A DNA stretch of 64,000 bases from Schlegelella_A sp038318385 (lineage in GTDB: Bacteria; Pseudomonadota; Gammaproteobacteria; Burkholderiales; Burkholderiaceae_C), in contig JBBQCD010000013.1 of the NCBI GenBank assembly GCA_038318385.1, positions 1-64,000 on the forward strand. Direction: 5' to 3'. Of the stretch, positions 24,607-32,490 are shown piece after piece. The stretch's first letter is position 1; every line of letters starts with the position of its first letter. The position numbers were made by a program, and so were the translations under genes. The notes under the pieces were generated by a model, which had not been told where the DNA came from, did not search any database, and saw only the letters and a list, made by a program, of their open reading frames with translations.

Positions 24607-25305
24607 TCAGACGCCGAGAAACTCCGCCAGCCGGCCGTCGCCGCGGAGCGCGTTTGCCGGGCCGGCGAGGACGACGCGGCCCTTCTGGAGGACCACGAGC
24701 TGGTCGGACCGCGCGGCGACCTTGCGGTAGTCGCGGTCGACGACCAGCGTGGCCATGCCGCTTTCCCGGATGTCGCCGACGACGCGCCAGATCTCCGCCA
24801 CAACCAGCGGCGCCAGGCCCTCGGTGGCCTCGTCGAGCACCAGGAGCTGCGGATTGGTCATCAGCGCCCGGCCGATGGCGAGCATCTGCTGCTCGCCGCC
24901 GGAGAGCTGCTGGCCGCCGTGGCCGAGCCGCGAGGCCAGACGCGGGAACATGCCGAGGACGCGCTCCAGCGTCCAGGCGGATCCGCCATCGATGCCCGGG
25001 CGCGCCGCCATCACCAGGTTTTCGCGCACCGACAGGTTGGGGAAGACGCCGCGTCCCTCGGGAACGTAGCCGATGCCAAGCCGCGCCATGCGCTCCGGCG
25101 GCGAGCCGGTGACGTCGCGACCGTCCCACTGGATGCAGCCGGCGGTCGGCCGCAGGTATCCCATCAGCGAGCGGATCAGCGTGGTCTTGCCCATGCCGTT
25201 GCGGCCGAGCAGGCCGACGGACGTCCCGGCCTCGATCATCAGGGTGACGTCGTGGAGGATGTGCGCGGCGCCATAGTGGGCGTGCAGGCCCTCGATCTGC
25301 AGCAT
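24607..25305 (-). CDS. livF: Branched-chain amino acid-type ABC transporter ATP-binding protein LivF
   Basis: This 232-residue ABC ATPase has Walker A (GLLGRNGMGKTTL), signature (LSGGEQQMLAIGRAL), Walker B (LLVLDEATEGLAPL) and the LivF opening MLQIEGLHAHYGAAHIL. It would energise the LivHM permease with LivG at the inner membrane. It starts 1 bp after livG ends, so the two are translationally linked. The family also imports urea, amides and aromatic acids, so 'branched-chain amino acid' is only the family label. Confidence 0.93.
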   Translation of the reverse strand: MLQIEGLHAHYGAAHILHDVTLMIEAGTSVGLLGRNGMGKTTLIRSLMGYLRPTAGCIQWDGRDVTGSPPERMARLGIGYVPEGRGVFPNLSVRENLVMAARPGIDGGSAWTLERVLGMFPRLASRLGHGGQQLSGGEQQMLAIGRALMTNPQLLVLDEATEGLAPLVVAEIWRVVGDIRESGMATLVVDRDYRKVAARSDQLVVLQKGRVVLAGPANALRGDGRLAEFLGV

Positions 25306-25306
25306 C

Positions 25307-26077
25307 TCAGTCGCCCTCGCCGAGATAGGCCAGGCGCACCTCGGGGTGCGCACGGATGGCCTCGGGCACATCGCTCGCGATGACGAGGCCGTTGACCATC
25401 ACCGTGATGCGGTCGGCGACGCGAAACACCGCATCCATGTCGTGCTCGACCAGCAGCACGGCGTGCGTGCGCTTCAGAGCCGCCAGCAGTGCCAGCATGC
25501 GCTCGGTCTCCTCGGCGCCCATGCCGGCGAGCGGCTCGTCGAGCAGCAGCACCCGCGGCCGGGTCGCCAGACACATCGCGATCTCGAGCTGGCGCTTGCC
25601 GCCGTGGCTGAGGGTCGCGGCGGGCCGCGCGGCACTCTCGGCCAGGCCGGCCGCGGCGATCGCTTCGCGGGCGACCGCACCGCTCGAGCGACAGCGCGCC
25701 GCGCCCTGCCACAACGCCCAGACGCGCTGGTGCGACGCCTGCGCGCACAGGCGGGCATTCTCGAAGACGCTGAAGGCCTCGAAGATGTTGGTGCGCTGGT
25801 AGCTGCGGCCGACGCCCGCGCGGGCCCGGCGCGCCTGCGACCAGGCCGTGACGTCGGCGCCACGCAGCCGGATCGTGCCGGCAGACGGCGCGAGCTCGCC
25901 CGACAGCATGTTGATGAGCGTCGACTTGCCGGCGCCGTTGGTGCCGATGACCGCGTGCAGCTCGCCCTGCCGCAGTTCGATGGCCACGCCGTCCACCGCA
26001 GCCACGCCGCCGAAGCGCCGGGTCAGGCCTTCGGCCTGGAGCAGGATCGCCGCGTCCGTCGCGATCGCTTCAGTCAT
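25307..26077 (-). CDS. livG: Branched-chain amino acid-type ABC transporter ATP-binding protein LivG
   Basis: This 256-residue ABC ATPase has Walker A (VIGTNGAGKSTLINMLSG), the LivG YQRTNIFEAFSVFEN segment, signature (LSHGGKRQLEIAMCL) and Walker B (VLLLDEPLAGMG). LSHGGK in place of LSHGEQ/LSGGQ is a mild variant seen in some LivG proteins. It overlaps the livM end by 8 bp and ends 1 bp before livF. It works with LivF on the same permease. Confidence 0.93.
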   Translation of the reverse strand: MTEAIATDAAILLQAEGLTRRFGGVAAVDGVAIELRQGELHAVIGTNGAGKSTLINMLSGELAPSAGTIRLRGADVTAWSQARRARAGVGRSYQRTNIFEAFSVFENARLCAQASHQRVWALWQGAARCRSSGAVAREAIAAAGLAESAARPAATLSHGGKRQLEIAMCLATRPRVLLLDEPLAGMGAEETERMLALLAALKRTHAVLLVEHDMDAVFRVADRITVMVNGLVIASDVPEAIRAHPEVRLAYLGEGD

Positions 26078-27095
26078 CGCCGGCCACCAGGTCGACGCGC
26101 GGATGGCGGCGCAGCTGCGCCGGCAGACCCATCAGGCCCTTCGGCAGCAGCGCGACGAAGACGATGATCGTCAGGCCGAGCGTGAGCTGCCAGTGGTCGG
26201 CGAGCAGCGCTCCCACCCAGGCCTGCGACGAGTAGCCTTCCTTGAGCAGCGTGAAGGCGATCGCACCGATGACCGCGCCGCGCAGGTGGCCCAGGCCGCC
26301 GAGGATCAGCATCAGCAGCACCGCACCCGATTCCTGCCAGGCCAGCATCTCCGGGTTGACATAGCCGTCGCGTGCGGCGATGAGAAAGCCCGCCAGGCCG
26401 GCGAGCGTGCCGGCGATCACGAACGCCGCGAGCTTGTAGCCGTAGGTGCGAAAGCCCGCCGCGCGCATGCGCTGCTCGTTGACGCGGATGCCGGCAAGGG
26501 CGTGGCCGAAACGCGAGCGCAGCAGCGCGGCGAGCAGGCCGTAGGTCAGGCCGAGCGCGCCGAGCGTGAAGTAGAAGAAGTGGCTGCGGTTCTTCAGGTC
26601 GAGCAGGTCGCCCAGGACCGGCTTGAAGTTGAGGTAGATGCCGTCGCTGCCGCCGCCGATGCGCGTGTCGTGGAAGACGAAATAGGCCATCTGGGCGAAG
26701 GCGAGCGTCACCATGATGAAGTAGACGCCGCGGGTCCTGAGGCTGAGCGCGCCGACGAACACCGCGTAGCCGGCCGCGCAGGCGAGTGCCGCCGCCAGCA
26801 GCAGCGGCAGCGAGCCGGGGCCTGCGGCGGGGGCGAGCAGGACCGTCGCATAGGCGCCGATGCCGAAGAAGGCCGCGTGACCCAGGCTGACCAGGCCGGT
26901 GGTGCCGACCAGGAGCTCCAGGCTGAGGGCGAAAATCGCGAGGATCATCACCTTGACGACCAGGTCCTGCGTGTAGGCGCCGACGACGAACGGCACGCCG
27001 GCCAGCAGCGCCAGCACGACCACCGGAACCAGAGCGCCGTAGCCACGCTTGGGCAGCAGCGCCGGGGCGGAGGCGGGCGGGGTCGTCTGGGCCAT
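26070..27095 (-). CDS. livM: Branched-chain amino acid-type ABC transporter permease LivM
   Basis: This 341-residue membrane protein has about nine helices. The LivM hallmarks are the GLVSLGHAAFFGIGAYATVLL segment and FLIAARDGYVNPEMLAWQESG followed by GGLGHLRGAVIGAIAF. The N-terminal 30 residues are Pro/Ala-rich and cytoplasmic. Its start overlaps the livH stop in a TGATG arrangement, so translation is probably coupled. It pairs with LivH to form the channel. Confidence 0.93.
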   Translation of the reverse strand: MAQTTPPASAPALLPKRGYGALVPVVVLALLAGVPFVVGAYTQDLVVKVMILAIFALSLELLVGTTGLVSLGHAAFFGIGAYATVLLAPAAGPGSLPLLLAAALACAAGYAVFVGALSLRTRGVYFIMVTLAFAQMAYFVFHDTRIGGGSDGIYLNFKPVLGDLLDLKNRSHFFYFTLGALGLTYGLLAALLRSRFGHALAGIRVNEQRMRAAGFRTYGYKLAAFVIAGTLAGLAGFLIAARDGYVNPEMLAWQESGAVLLMLILGGLGHLRGAVIGAIAFTLLKEGYSSQAWVGALLADHWQLTLGLTIIVFVALLPKGLMGLPAQLRRHPRVDLVAGDD

Positions 27096-27967
27096 CAGTA
27101 TCCTCGCTTGGCCAGGCCTTCGGGACGCCAGATCAGGATCACCGCCATCAGCAGGTAGATGCCGATGCCGCTGACCTCGGCGAAGAAGACCTTGCCGAAG
27201 GTGTCGACGAAACCGACCATCAGCGAGGCGACGAGGGCTCCGGTGATCGAGCCGATGCCGCCGATCACGACGACGACGAAGCAGATGATCAGGACGCCGC
27301 CGCCCATGCCCGGATAGACCGAGGACAGCGGCGCGGCGATCATGCCGGCGAGCCCGGCGAGCGCGACACCCCCCGCGAAGACCAACCGGTACAGCCGCGT
27401 GATGTTGATGCCCAGGCCGCGCACCATGTCCCGATTGCTGGCGCCGGCGCGCACCATCATGCCGAGCCGCGTGCGGTTGACGACCAAGTACAGGCCGACG
27501 GCGATCGCAATGCAGGCCGCGCTGGCGAAGAGGCGGTAGGTCGGATACGTCATCCGGTCGCCCAGCGCGATGCTGCCGGCGAGCCAGGCCGGCGCCTGCA
27601 CGCCGTGGACATCGTTGCCGACGAGGATGCTGCGCATTTCCTCGAAGACGAGGATCAGGCCGTAGGTCATCAGCACCTGCTGCAGGTGGTCACGCTGGTA
27701 GAGGTAGCTGAAGAAGGCCCACTCGAGCAGGTAGCCGAAGACGAACGACAGCAGCGCCCCGCAGGCGAGCATCACCAGGAACTGCTGGCCGAAGAGCGGC
27801 GCGAGCGAGAAGGCGAGGTAGGCGCCCAGCATGTAGAAGCTGCCGTGGGCGAGATTGATGACGCCCATGATCCCGAAGATCAGCGTCAGGCCGCTGGCCA
27901 GCAGGAACAGCAGCAGGCCGTACTGGACCGCGTTGAGGCACTGGATCAGGAAGGTCGTCAGGTCCAT
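27095..27967 (-). CDS. livH: Branched-chain amino acid-type ABC transporter permease LivH
   Basis: This 290-residue permease has about eight helices and the LivH opening LIQCLNAVQYGLLLFLLASG...IFGIMGVINLAHGSFYMLGAY. The cytoplasmic coupling loop RAGASNRDMVRGLGINI and the C-terminal IGGIGSITGALVASLMVGF are typical. The ATG of MDLTTFLIQ was chosen over an upstream start that adds a poor 24-residue extension. It is the first gene of livHMGF. No livK gene encoding a periplasmic binding protein is adjacent. Confidence 0.93.
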   Translation of the reverse strand: MDLTTFLIQCLNAVQYGLLLFLLASGLTLIFGIMGVINLAHGSFYMLGAYLAFSLAPLFGQQFLVMLACGALLSFVFGYLLEWAFFSYLYQRDHLQQVLMTYGLILVFEEMRSILVGNDVHGVQAPAWLAGSIALGDRMTYPTYRLFASAACIAIAVGLYLVVNRTRLGMMVRAGASNRDMVRGLGINITRLYRLVFAGGVALAGLAGMIAAPLSSVYPGMGGGVLIICFVVVVIGGIGSITGALVASLMVGFVDTFGKVFFAEVSGIGIYLLMAVILIWRPEGLAKRGY

Positions 27968-28109
27968 CGCGAATGTCGTGAAGGAGCCCGGCATCCGCCT
28001 GCCGATGCGGCCGAGGGGCGCGCGCCCCGGCCGGGACATCCCGGGGCGCCGAGATTATCGGCGACTTCCCCGTGGATGCGCGGGCCGCGACGGCCCGCGG
28101 AGGAACGCT

Positions 28110-29540
28110 TCAGTTCGCCTCGGAGATGAACTTGGTGACGAGGTAGCCGTCGAACGTCTCCAGGCCGCCTTCGCTGCCGATGCCGCTGTCCTTGATGCCG
28201 CCGAAAGGCGTCTCGGCCAGCGCCATGCCGAAGTGATTGACGTTGACCATGCCGGCCTCCAGATGGGTCTCGACCTTCTGCGCCGTCGCCATCGAGCCGG
28301 TGAAGACGTACGACGCGAGGCCGAACGGCAGCGCGTTGGCGCGCTTCAGGACCTCGTCGACGTCGTTGAACGGCGTGATCGGCGCGACCGGGCCGAACGG
28401 CTCCTCGGTCATCAGTCTCGAATCGTCGGGCAAGCCGGTGACGACGGTCGGCGGGAAGAAGTTGCCCGGTCCGGCCCGGCGCTCGCCGCCGACGATGACC
28501 TGGCCGCCGCGCTTCTTCGCGTCCTCGACGAACTGCTGCATCGAGTCGACGCGCCGGGCATGCGCCAGCGGTCCCATCGTCGTCTCCTTCTCCAGGCCGC
28601 TGCCGAGTTGCAGCGCGCCGTAGCCCTTGGCGAAACGGTCGACGAAGCGGTCGTAGATCTTCTTCTGCACGAAGAAGCGGCTCGGCGCGACGCAGACCTG
28701 GCCGGCATTGCGGGTCTTGAACTGGACCAGCATGTCGGCCGCGCGATCGACGTCGGCGTCGTCGAATACCAGCACCGGCGAATGGCCGCCGAGTTCCATC
28801 GTGACGCGCTTCATGTGCGCGCCGGCGAGCGCGGCGAGCTGCTTGCCGACGGCCACCGAGCCGGTGAACGACACCTTGCGGACGATCGGCGAACGGATCA
28901 GATAGTCCGAGACTTCGGCCGGAACGCCCCAGACCACGTTGAGGCACCCCGGCGGCAGGCCGGCGTCGTGGAACAGCCGGGCCAGCGCCATCACCGCGCT
29001 CGGCGAGTCTTCCGGGCCCTTGATGATCATCGTGCAGCCGGCGCCGATCGCCGCGGTGATCTTGCGGATCGCCTGGTTGAACGGGAAGTTCCAGGGCGTG
29101 AAGGCGACGCAGACGCCGACCGGCTGGCGCAGCACCAGCTGGCGCACGTTCGGCAGCCGCGCCGGGATGACGCGACCATAGATCCGCCGACATTCCTCGG
29201 CATGCCAGTCGGCGTGCTCGGCGCACGACGTGACCTCGGCCCGGGCTTCGGCGAGCGGCTTGCCCTGGTCGAGCGTGATGTCGCGGGCGATCTCGTCGCG
29301 GCGCTCGCGCGCCAGCTCGGCGACCCGGCGCAGGATCTTCGAGCGCTCCATCGGCGAGGAGAAGCGCCAGGTCTCGAACGCCGTCTGCGCCGCGGCGAGC
29401 GCGGCGTCGAGATCCTCGCGGGTGGCGTGCGCGAGCTTGCCGACGACGCTGTTGTCGGCCGGGTTCAGGATGTCCTGCTGCTTGCGGCCTTCGGCTTCGA
29501 TGAAGCGACCGCCGATGTAGAGGGTGGAGTCTTGGTACAT
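28110..29540 (-). CDS. NAD(P)-dependent aldehyde dehydrogenase (succinate-semialdehyde-type)
   Basis: This 476-residue ALDH-superfamily enzyme oxidises an aldehyde to an acid. Visible residues are the NAD-binding FTPWNFPFNQAIRK with its catalytic Asn, FTGSVAVGKQL (glycine motif), the general base Glu in ELGGHSPVLVF, and the nucleophilic Cys in RNAGQVCVAPSR. EEPFGPVAPI is also there. The sequence is closest in feel to GabD/semialdehyde dehydrogenases. It follows the ferredoxin reductase after 68 bp and precedes livH by 142 bp, so it may use an imported or oxygenase-derived compound. Confidence 0.9.
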   Translation of the reverse strand: MYQDSTLYIGGRFIEAEGRKQQDILNPADNSVVGKLAHATREDLDAALAAAQTAFETWRFSSPMERSKILRRVAELARERRDEIARDITLDQGKPLAEARAEVTSCAEHADWHAEECRRIYGRVIPARLPNVRQLVLRQPVGVCVAFTPWNFPFNQAIRKITAAIGAGCTMIIKGPEDSPSAVMALARLFHDAGLPPGCLNVVWGVPAEVSDYLIRSPIVRKVSFTGSVAVGKQLAALAGAHMKRVTMELGGHSPVLVFDDADVDRAADMLVQFKTRNAGQVCVAPSRFFVQKKIYDRFVDRFAKGYGALQLGSGLEKETTMGPLAHARRVDSMQQFVEDAKKRGGQVIVGGERRAGPGNFFPPTVVTGLPDDSRLMTEEPFGPVAPITPFNDVDEVLKRANALPFGLASYVFTGSMATAQKVETHLEAGMVNVNHFGMALAETPFGGIKDSGIGSEGGLETFDGYLVTKFISEAN

Positions 29541-29608
29541 GTCGAATCCTGCTGGCTGTTGAACGGGATGGGGCGACGCCTCGGAGTCGCCCCGCGGTGA
29601 GCTCGCGC

Positions 29609-30880
29609 TCAGGTGACGGGGGGCCCGGCCGCCGGTGCGGGCGGCGGCGCGCGGGGGACGACCGCCGCCAACTTGAAATCGACGTCGGCCGCCTGCGCCC
29701 GGGTGAGCGTAGCGCCGGCGGCGAGGATCTTGCGGATCGCCATGTGCTCGGCCGGGTGGTTCAGCGTCTCGACCGCGGCAAGCCGCTCGCCGCGAAAGTG
29801 CAGCACGGAGAACTTGCCGCTGGCCGGATCGCCGCGCAGGACGGTGTCGTCGCCCGCAGCCGACAGGCCGCACATCTGGACCCGCAGGTCGCCCTGGTCG
29901 CTCCAGAACCACGGCAGCTTGTCGTAAGGGGCCGCCTTGCCGGCCAGCCGCGCCGCGACTGCACGACCCTGATCGACCGAGTTCTGCACCGATTCCAGGC
30001 GGACCGCATCGGGATGGTGGACGCTCGGGTAACGCGCACAGTCGCCGAGCGCGGAGATGTCGGGATCGCTGGTCACGAGGTGGGCGTCGACGACGATGCC
30101 GTCGTCCTCCGCGAGGCCGGCGGCCGCCGCGAGCTCGGTGTTGGGAACGACGCCGATGCCGATCAGCACCAGATCGGCCTCGATGCGCCGCCCGTCCTCG
30201 GTCACGACCGCCGCGACCCGGCCGTCTCTGCCCTCGATCGACGCGACCGAGGTCTGCATCAGGAACTCGATGCCGCGGCTCTCGTGGGCGCGCTGCAGGT
30301 GGTTGCCCATCTCGGCCGACAGCGCGCGCATCAGCGGCCGCTCGGCGAACTCGATCACCGTCACGCCCGCACCCGCAGCCAGCGCCGTGGCCGCGACCTC
30401 CAGACCGATGAAGCCGGCGCCGACGATCGCGACCTTGCCCGCGGTCGCCAGCAGCGTGCGGATCTGGCGCGCGTCCTCGAGCGTGCGCAGCAGCACCACG
30501 CCGTGCAGGTCCATCCCCGGCCAGTTCGGCCGCCGCGGCCGGGTGCCGGTCGCCAGCACGAGATGGGTGTAGCCCAGGTCCTCGCCCGAGGCCAGGCGCA
30601 CGCGATGCGCGGCGCGGTCGATCGCGACCACCCGTTCCGGGGCCCGCCGCTCGATGCGACGTTCGGCGAAGAAGGCGTCGGGGCGGAAGTGCAGCTGGGC
30701 GTCGTCGGCGTCGGCCTTGAGATGGGCCTTCGACAGCGGCGGGCGCTGGTACGGCAGGCTCGCTTCGTCGCCGATGAGGACGACGCGACCTTCGTAGCCC
30801 TGCTCGCGCAGCGACACGGCCGTCTGGAAACCGGCCTGCCCGGCACCGACGATCACCACGCTCGAATCGACGGGCAGCAT
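29609..30880 (-). CDS. FAD-dependent ferredoxin reductase (putidaredoxin-reductase type)
   Basis: This 423-residue flavoprotein would pass electrons from NAD(P)H to the ferredoxin encoded just upstream. It has an FAD Rossmann motif (VVIVGAGQAGFQTAVSL), YQRPPLSKAHL, the ATG motif LVLATGTRPRR, a second NAD Rossmann motif (VAIVGAGFIGLEVAATAL) and the FAD-binding SALGDCARYP. The C-terminal dimerisation region (WFWSDQGDLRVQMCGL) is typical of rhodocoxin/putidaredoxin reductases. The start overlaps the ferredoxin stop by 1 bp (TGATG). No cytochrome P450 or Rieske oxygenase lies nearby. Confidence 0.93.
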   Translation of the reverse strand: MLPVDSSVVIVGAGQAGFQTAVSLREQGYEGRVVLIGDEASLPYQRPPLSKAHLKADADDAQLHFRPDAFFAERRIERRAPERVVAIDRAAHRVRLASGEDLGYTHLVLATGTRPRRPNWPGMDLHGVVLLRTLEDARQIRTLLATAGKVAIVGAGFIGLEVAATALAAGAGVTVIEFAERPLMRALSAEMGNHLQRAHESRGIEFLMQTSVASIEGRDGRVAAVVTEDGRRIEADLVLIGIGVVPNTELAAAAGLAEDDGIVVDAHLVTSDPDISALGDCARYPSVHHPDAVRLESVQNSVDQGRAVAARLAGKAAPYDKLPWFWSDQGDLRVQMCGLSAAGDDTVLRGDPASGKFSVLHFRGERLAAVETLNHPAEHMAIRKILAAGATLTRAQAADVDFKLAAVVPRAPPPAPAAGPPVT

Positions 30881-31203
30881 CACACCTGCTCCGCCGGCAC
30901 GCGCACGACGAGCGCGTCGAGTCCGGGCGGCAATTCGAGCTGGCAGCTGAGCCGGCTTTCGAGCCGGCGTTCCGACGCCGTGTTCTCGAGCATGTCGTCC
31001 TCGATCTCGTCGGCGCGCGGGAATCGCGCCAGCAACGTCGGGTCGACATAGACGTGGCAGGTCGCGCAGGCGGCCGCGCCGCCGCATTCGGCGACGATGC
31101 CGGCGATGTCGTTCTCGATCGCGGTGCGCATCACGTTGGCGCCGACGTCGACGGTCACGTCGCGGCGCGTGCCGTCTTCCTGGATGTAGGTGATCTGGGG
31201 CAT
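30880..31203 (-). CDS. [2Fe-2S] ferredoxin (putidaredoxin/adrenodoxin type)
   Basis: This 107-residue electron carrier has the cysteine pattern C-x5-C-x2-C in ECGGAAACATCHVYV and the fourth cysteine in SRLSCQLEL, all as in vertebrate-type ferredoxins that serve P450s. EIEDDMLENTASERRLESRL is the family helix. It is co-translated with the reductase gene (1-bp overlap). Its final electron acceptor is not encoded in the window. The ATG of MPQITYIQEDG was chosen; the upstream in-frame sequence is non-native. Confidence 0.94.
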   Translation of the reverse strand: MPQITYIQEDGTRRDVTVDVGANVMRTAIENDIAGIVAECGGAAACATCHVYVDPTLLARFPRADEIEDDMLENTASERRLESRLSCQLELPPGLDALVVRVPAEQV

Positions 31204-31315
31204 GGGAGGGCCATTTTGCCGAAGACCGCGCGGCGCGGCGGCGCGACGCTCGGGCGGGCATCCCGTCGCGCGCGTGGAGAGGCTGCCGTCGCTGCGGCTC
31301 ACGCGGTGCTGCCGC

Positions 31316-32443
31316 TCAGACGCCGCGGGCGCGATCCGCCCGGAATTGCGTCGCGAACGCCGCGAACGTGCCGGCGTCGAGCGCCTGCCGGATCTCGCGC
31401 ATCAGGTTCACGTAGTAATGCAGGTTGTGAATGCTCGCCAGCATCGGCCCGAGCATCTCGCCGCAGCGATCGAGGTGGTGCAGGTAGGCGCGCGAGAAGC
31501 CGGCGCAGGCCTGGCAGGCACAGGTCGGATCGAGCGGACGCTCGTCGTCGCGGTGGCGTGCGTTGCGGATCTTCAGATCGCCGAAGCGGGTGAACAGATG
31601 GCCGTTGCGGGCATTGCGCGTCGGCATCACGCAATCGAACATGTCGACCCCGGCGGCCACGCCTTCGACCAGGTCCTCGGGCGTGCCGACTCCCATCAGG
31701 TAGCGCGGCTTGTCCGCCGGGAGGCGCTGCGGCGTGTGGGCGACGATGCGGCGCATCTCCTCCTTCGGCTCGCCGACGCTGACGCCGCCGATCGCATAGC
31801 CGGGCAGGTCGAGCGCGGCCAGCTCCGCGATCGATTCCTCTCGCAGCCCCTCGAACATCCCTCCCTGGACGATGCCGAAGAGCGCGTTCGGATTCCCGAG
31901 CTTGCGGAACTCGTCGAGGCAGCGCCGAGCCCAGCGCAGGCTCAGCGCCATCGAGACCCGGGCCTCGTCCTCGGTCGTCAGCCGGCCCCCCTGCTCGTAG
32001 GCGGTGCACTCGTCGAACTGCATGACGATGTCGCTGTCGAGTACGTGCTGGATCTGCATGCTGACCTCCGGGGTCAGGAACAGCTTGTCGCCATTGACCG
32101 GCGAGGCGAAGCGAACGCCCTCCTCGCTGATCTTGCGCATCTCGCCGAGCGACCAGACCTGGAAGCCGCCACTGTCGGTGAGGATCGGCCGCGACCAGTT
32201 CTCGAAGCGGTGCAGCCCGCCGAAGCGGCGCAGGACCTCGAGACCGGGGCGCAACCAGAGGTGGAAGGTGTTGCCGAGGATGATCTCGGCGCCCATCGAC
32301 TCGAGCGAGGCCGGCAGCACGCCCTTGACGGTGCCATAGGTGCCGACCGGCATGAACACCGGCGTCTCGACGACGCCGCGGGCGAGGGTGAGGCGGCCGC
32401 GGCGGGCGAGGCCCTCGGTGCGCAGCAGTTCGAAGTTGAGCAT
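31316..32443 (-). CDS. tgt: Queuine tRNA-ribosyltransferase (tRNA-guanine transglycosylase)
   Basis: Tgt swaps guanine 34 in GUN anticodons for the queuosine precursor preQ1. The 375-residue TIM-barrel protein has TPVFMPVGTYGTVKG, Asp90 in ILTDSGGFQVWSLG, the nucleophile region VMPTRNARNGHLFT, and the zinc site CACQACAGFSRAYLHHL. The length is normal. queA, the next queuosine enzyme, lies about 1.7 kb away on the same strand, separated by an oppositely oriented phosphoesterase gene. Confidence 0.97.
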   Translation of the reverse strand: MLNFELLRTEGLARRGRLTLARGVVETPVFMPVGTYGTVKGVLPASLESMGAEIILGNTFHLWLRPGLEVLRRFGGLHRFENWSRPILTDSGGFQVWSLGEMRKISEEGVRFASPVNGDKLFLTPEVSMQIQHVLDSDIVMQFDECTAYEQGGRLTTEDEARVSMALSLRWARRCLDEFRKLGNPNALFGIVQGGMFEGLREESIAELAALDLPGYAIGGVSVGEPKEEMRRIVAHTPQRLPADKPRYLMGVGTPEDLVEGVAAGVDMFDCVMPTRNARNGHLFTRFGDLKIRNARHRDDERPLDPTCACQACAGFSRAYLHHLDRCGEMLGPMLASIHNLHYYVNLMREIRQALDAGTFAAFATQFRADRARGV

Positions 32444-32490
32444 CCGTCGATTGTTGCCCTAACATCGGCCACCGTCGAAAAGGAGCCCGT

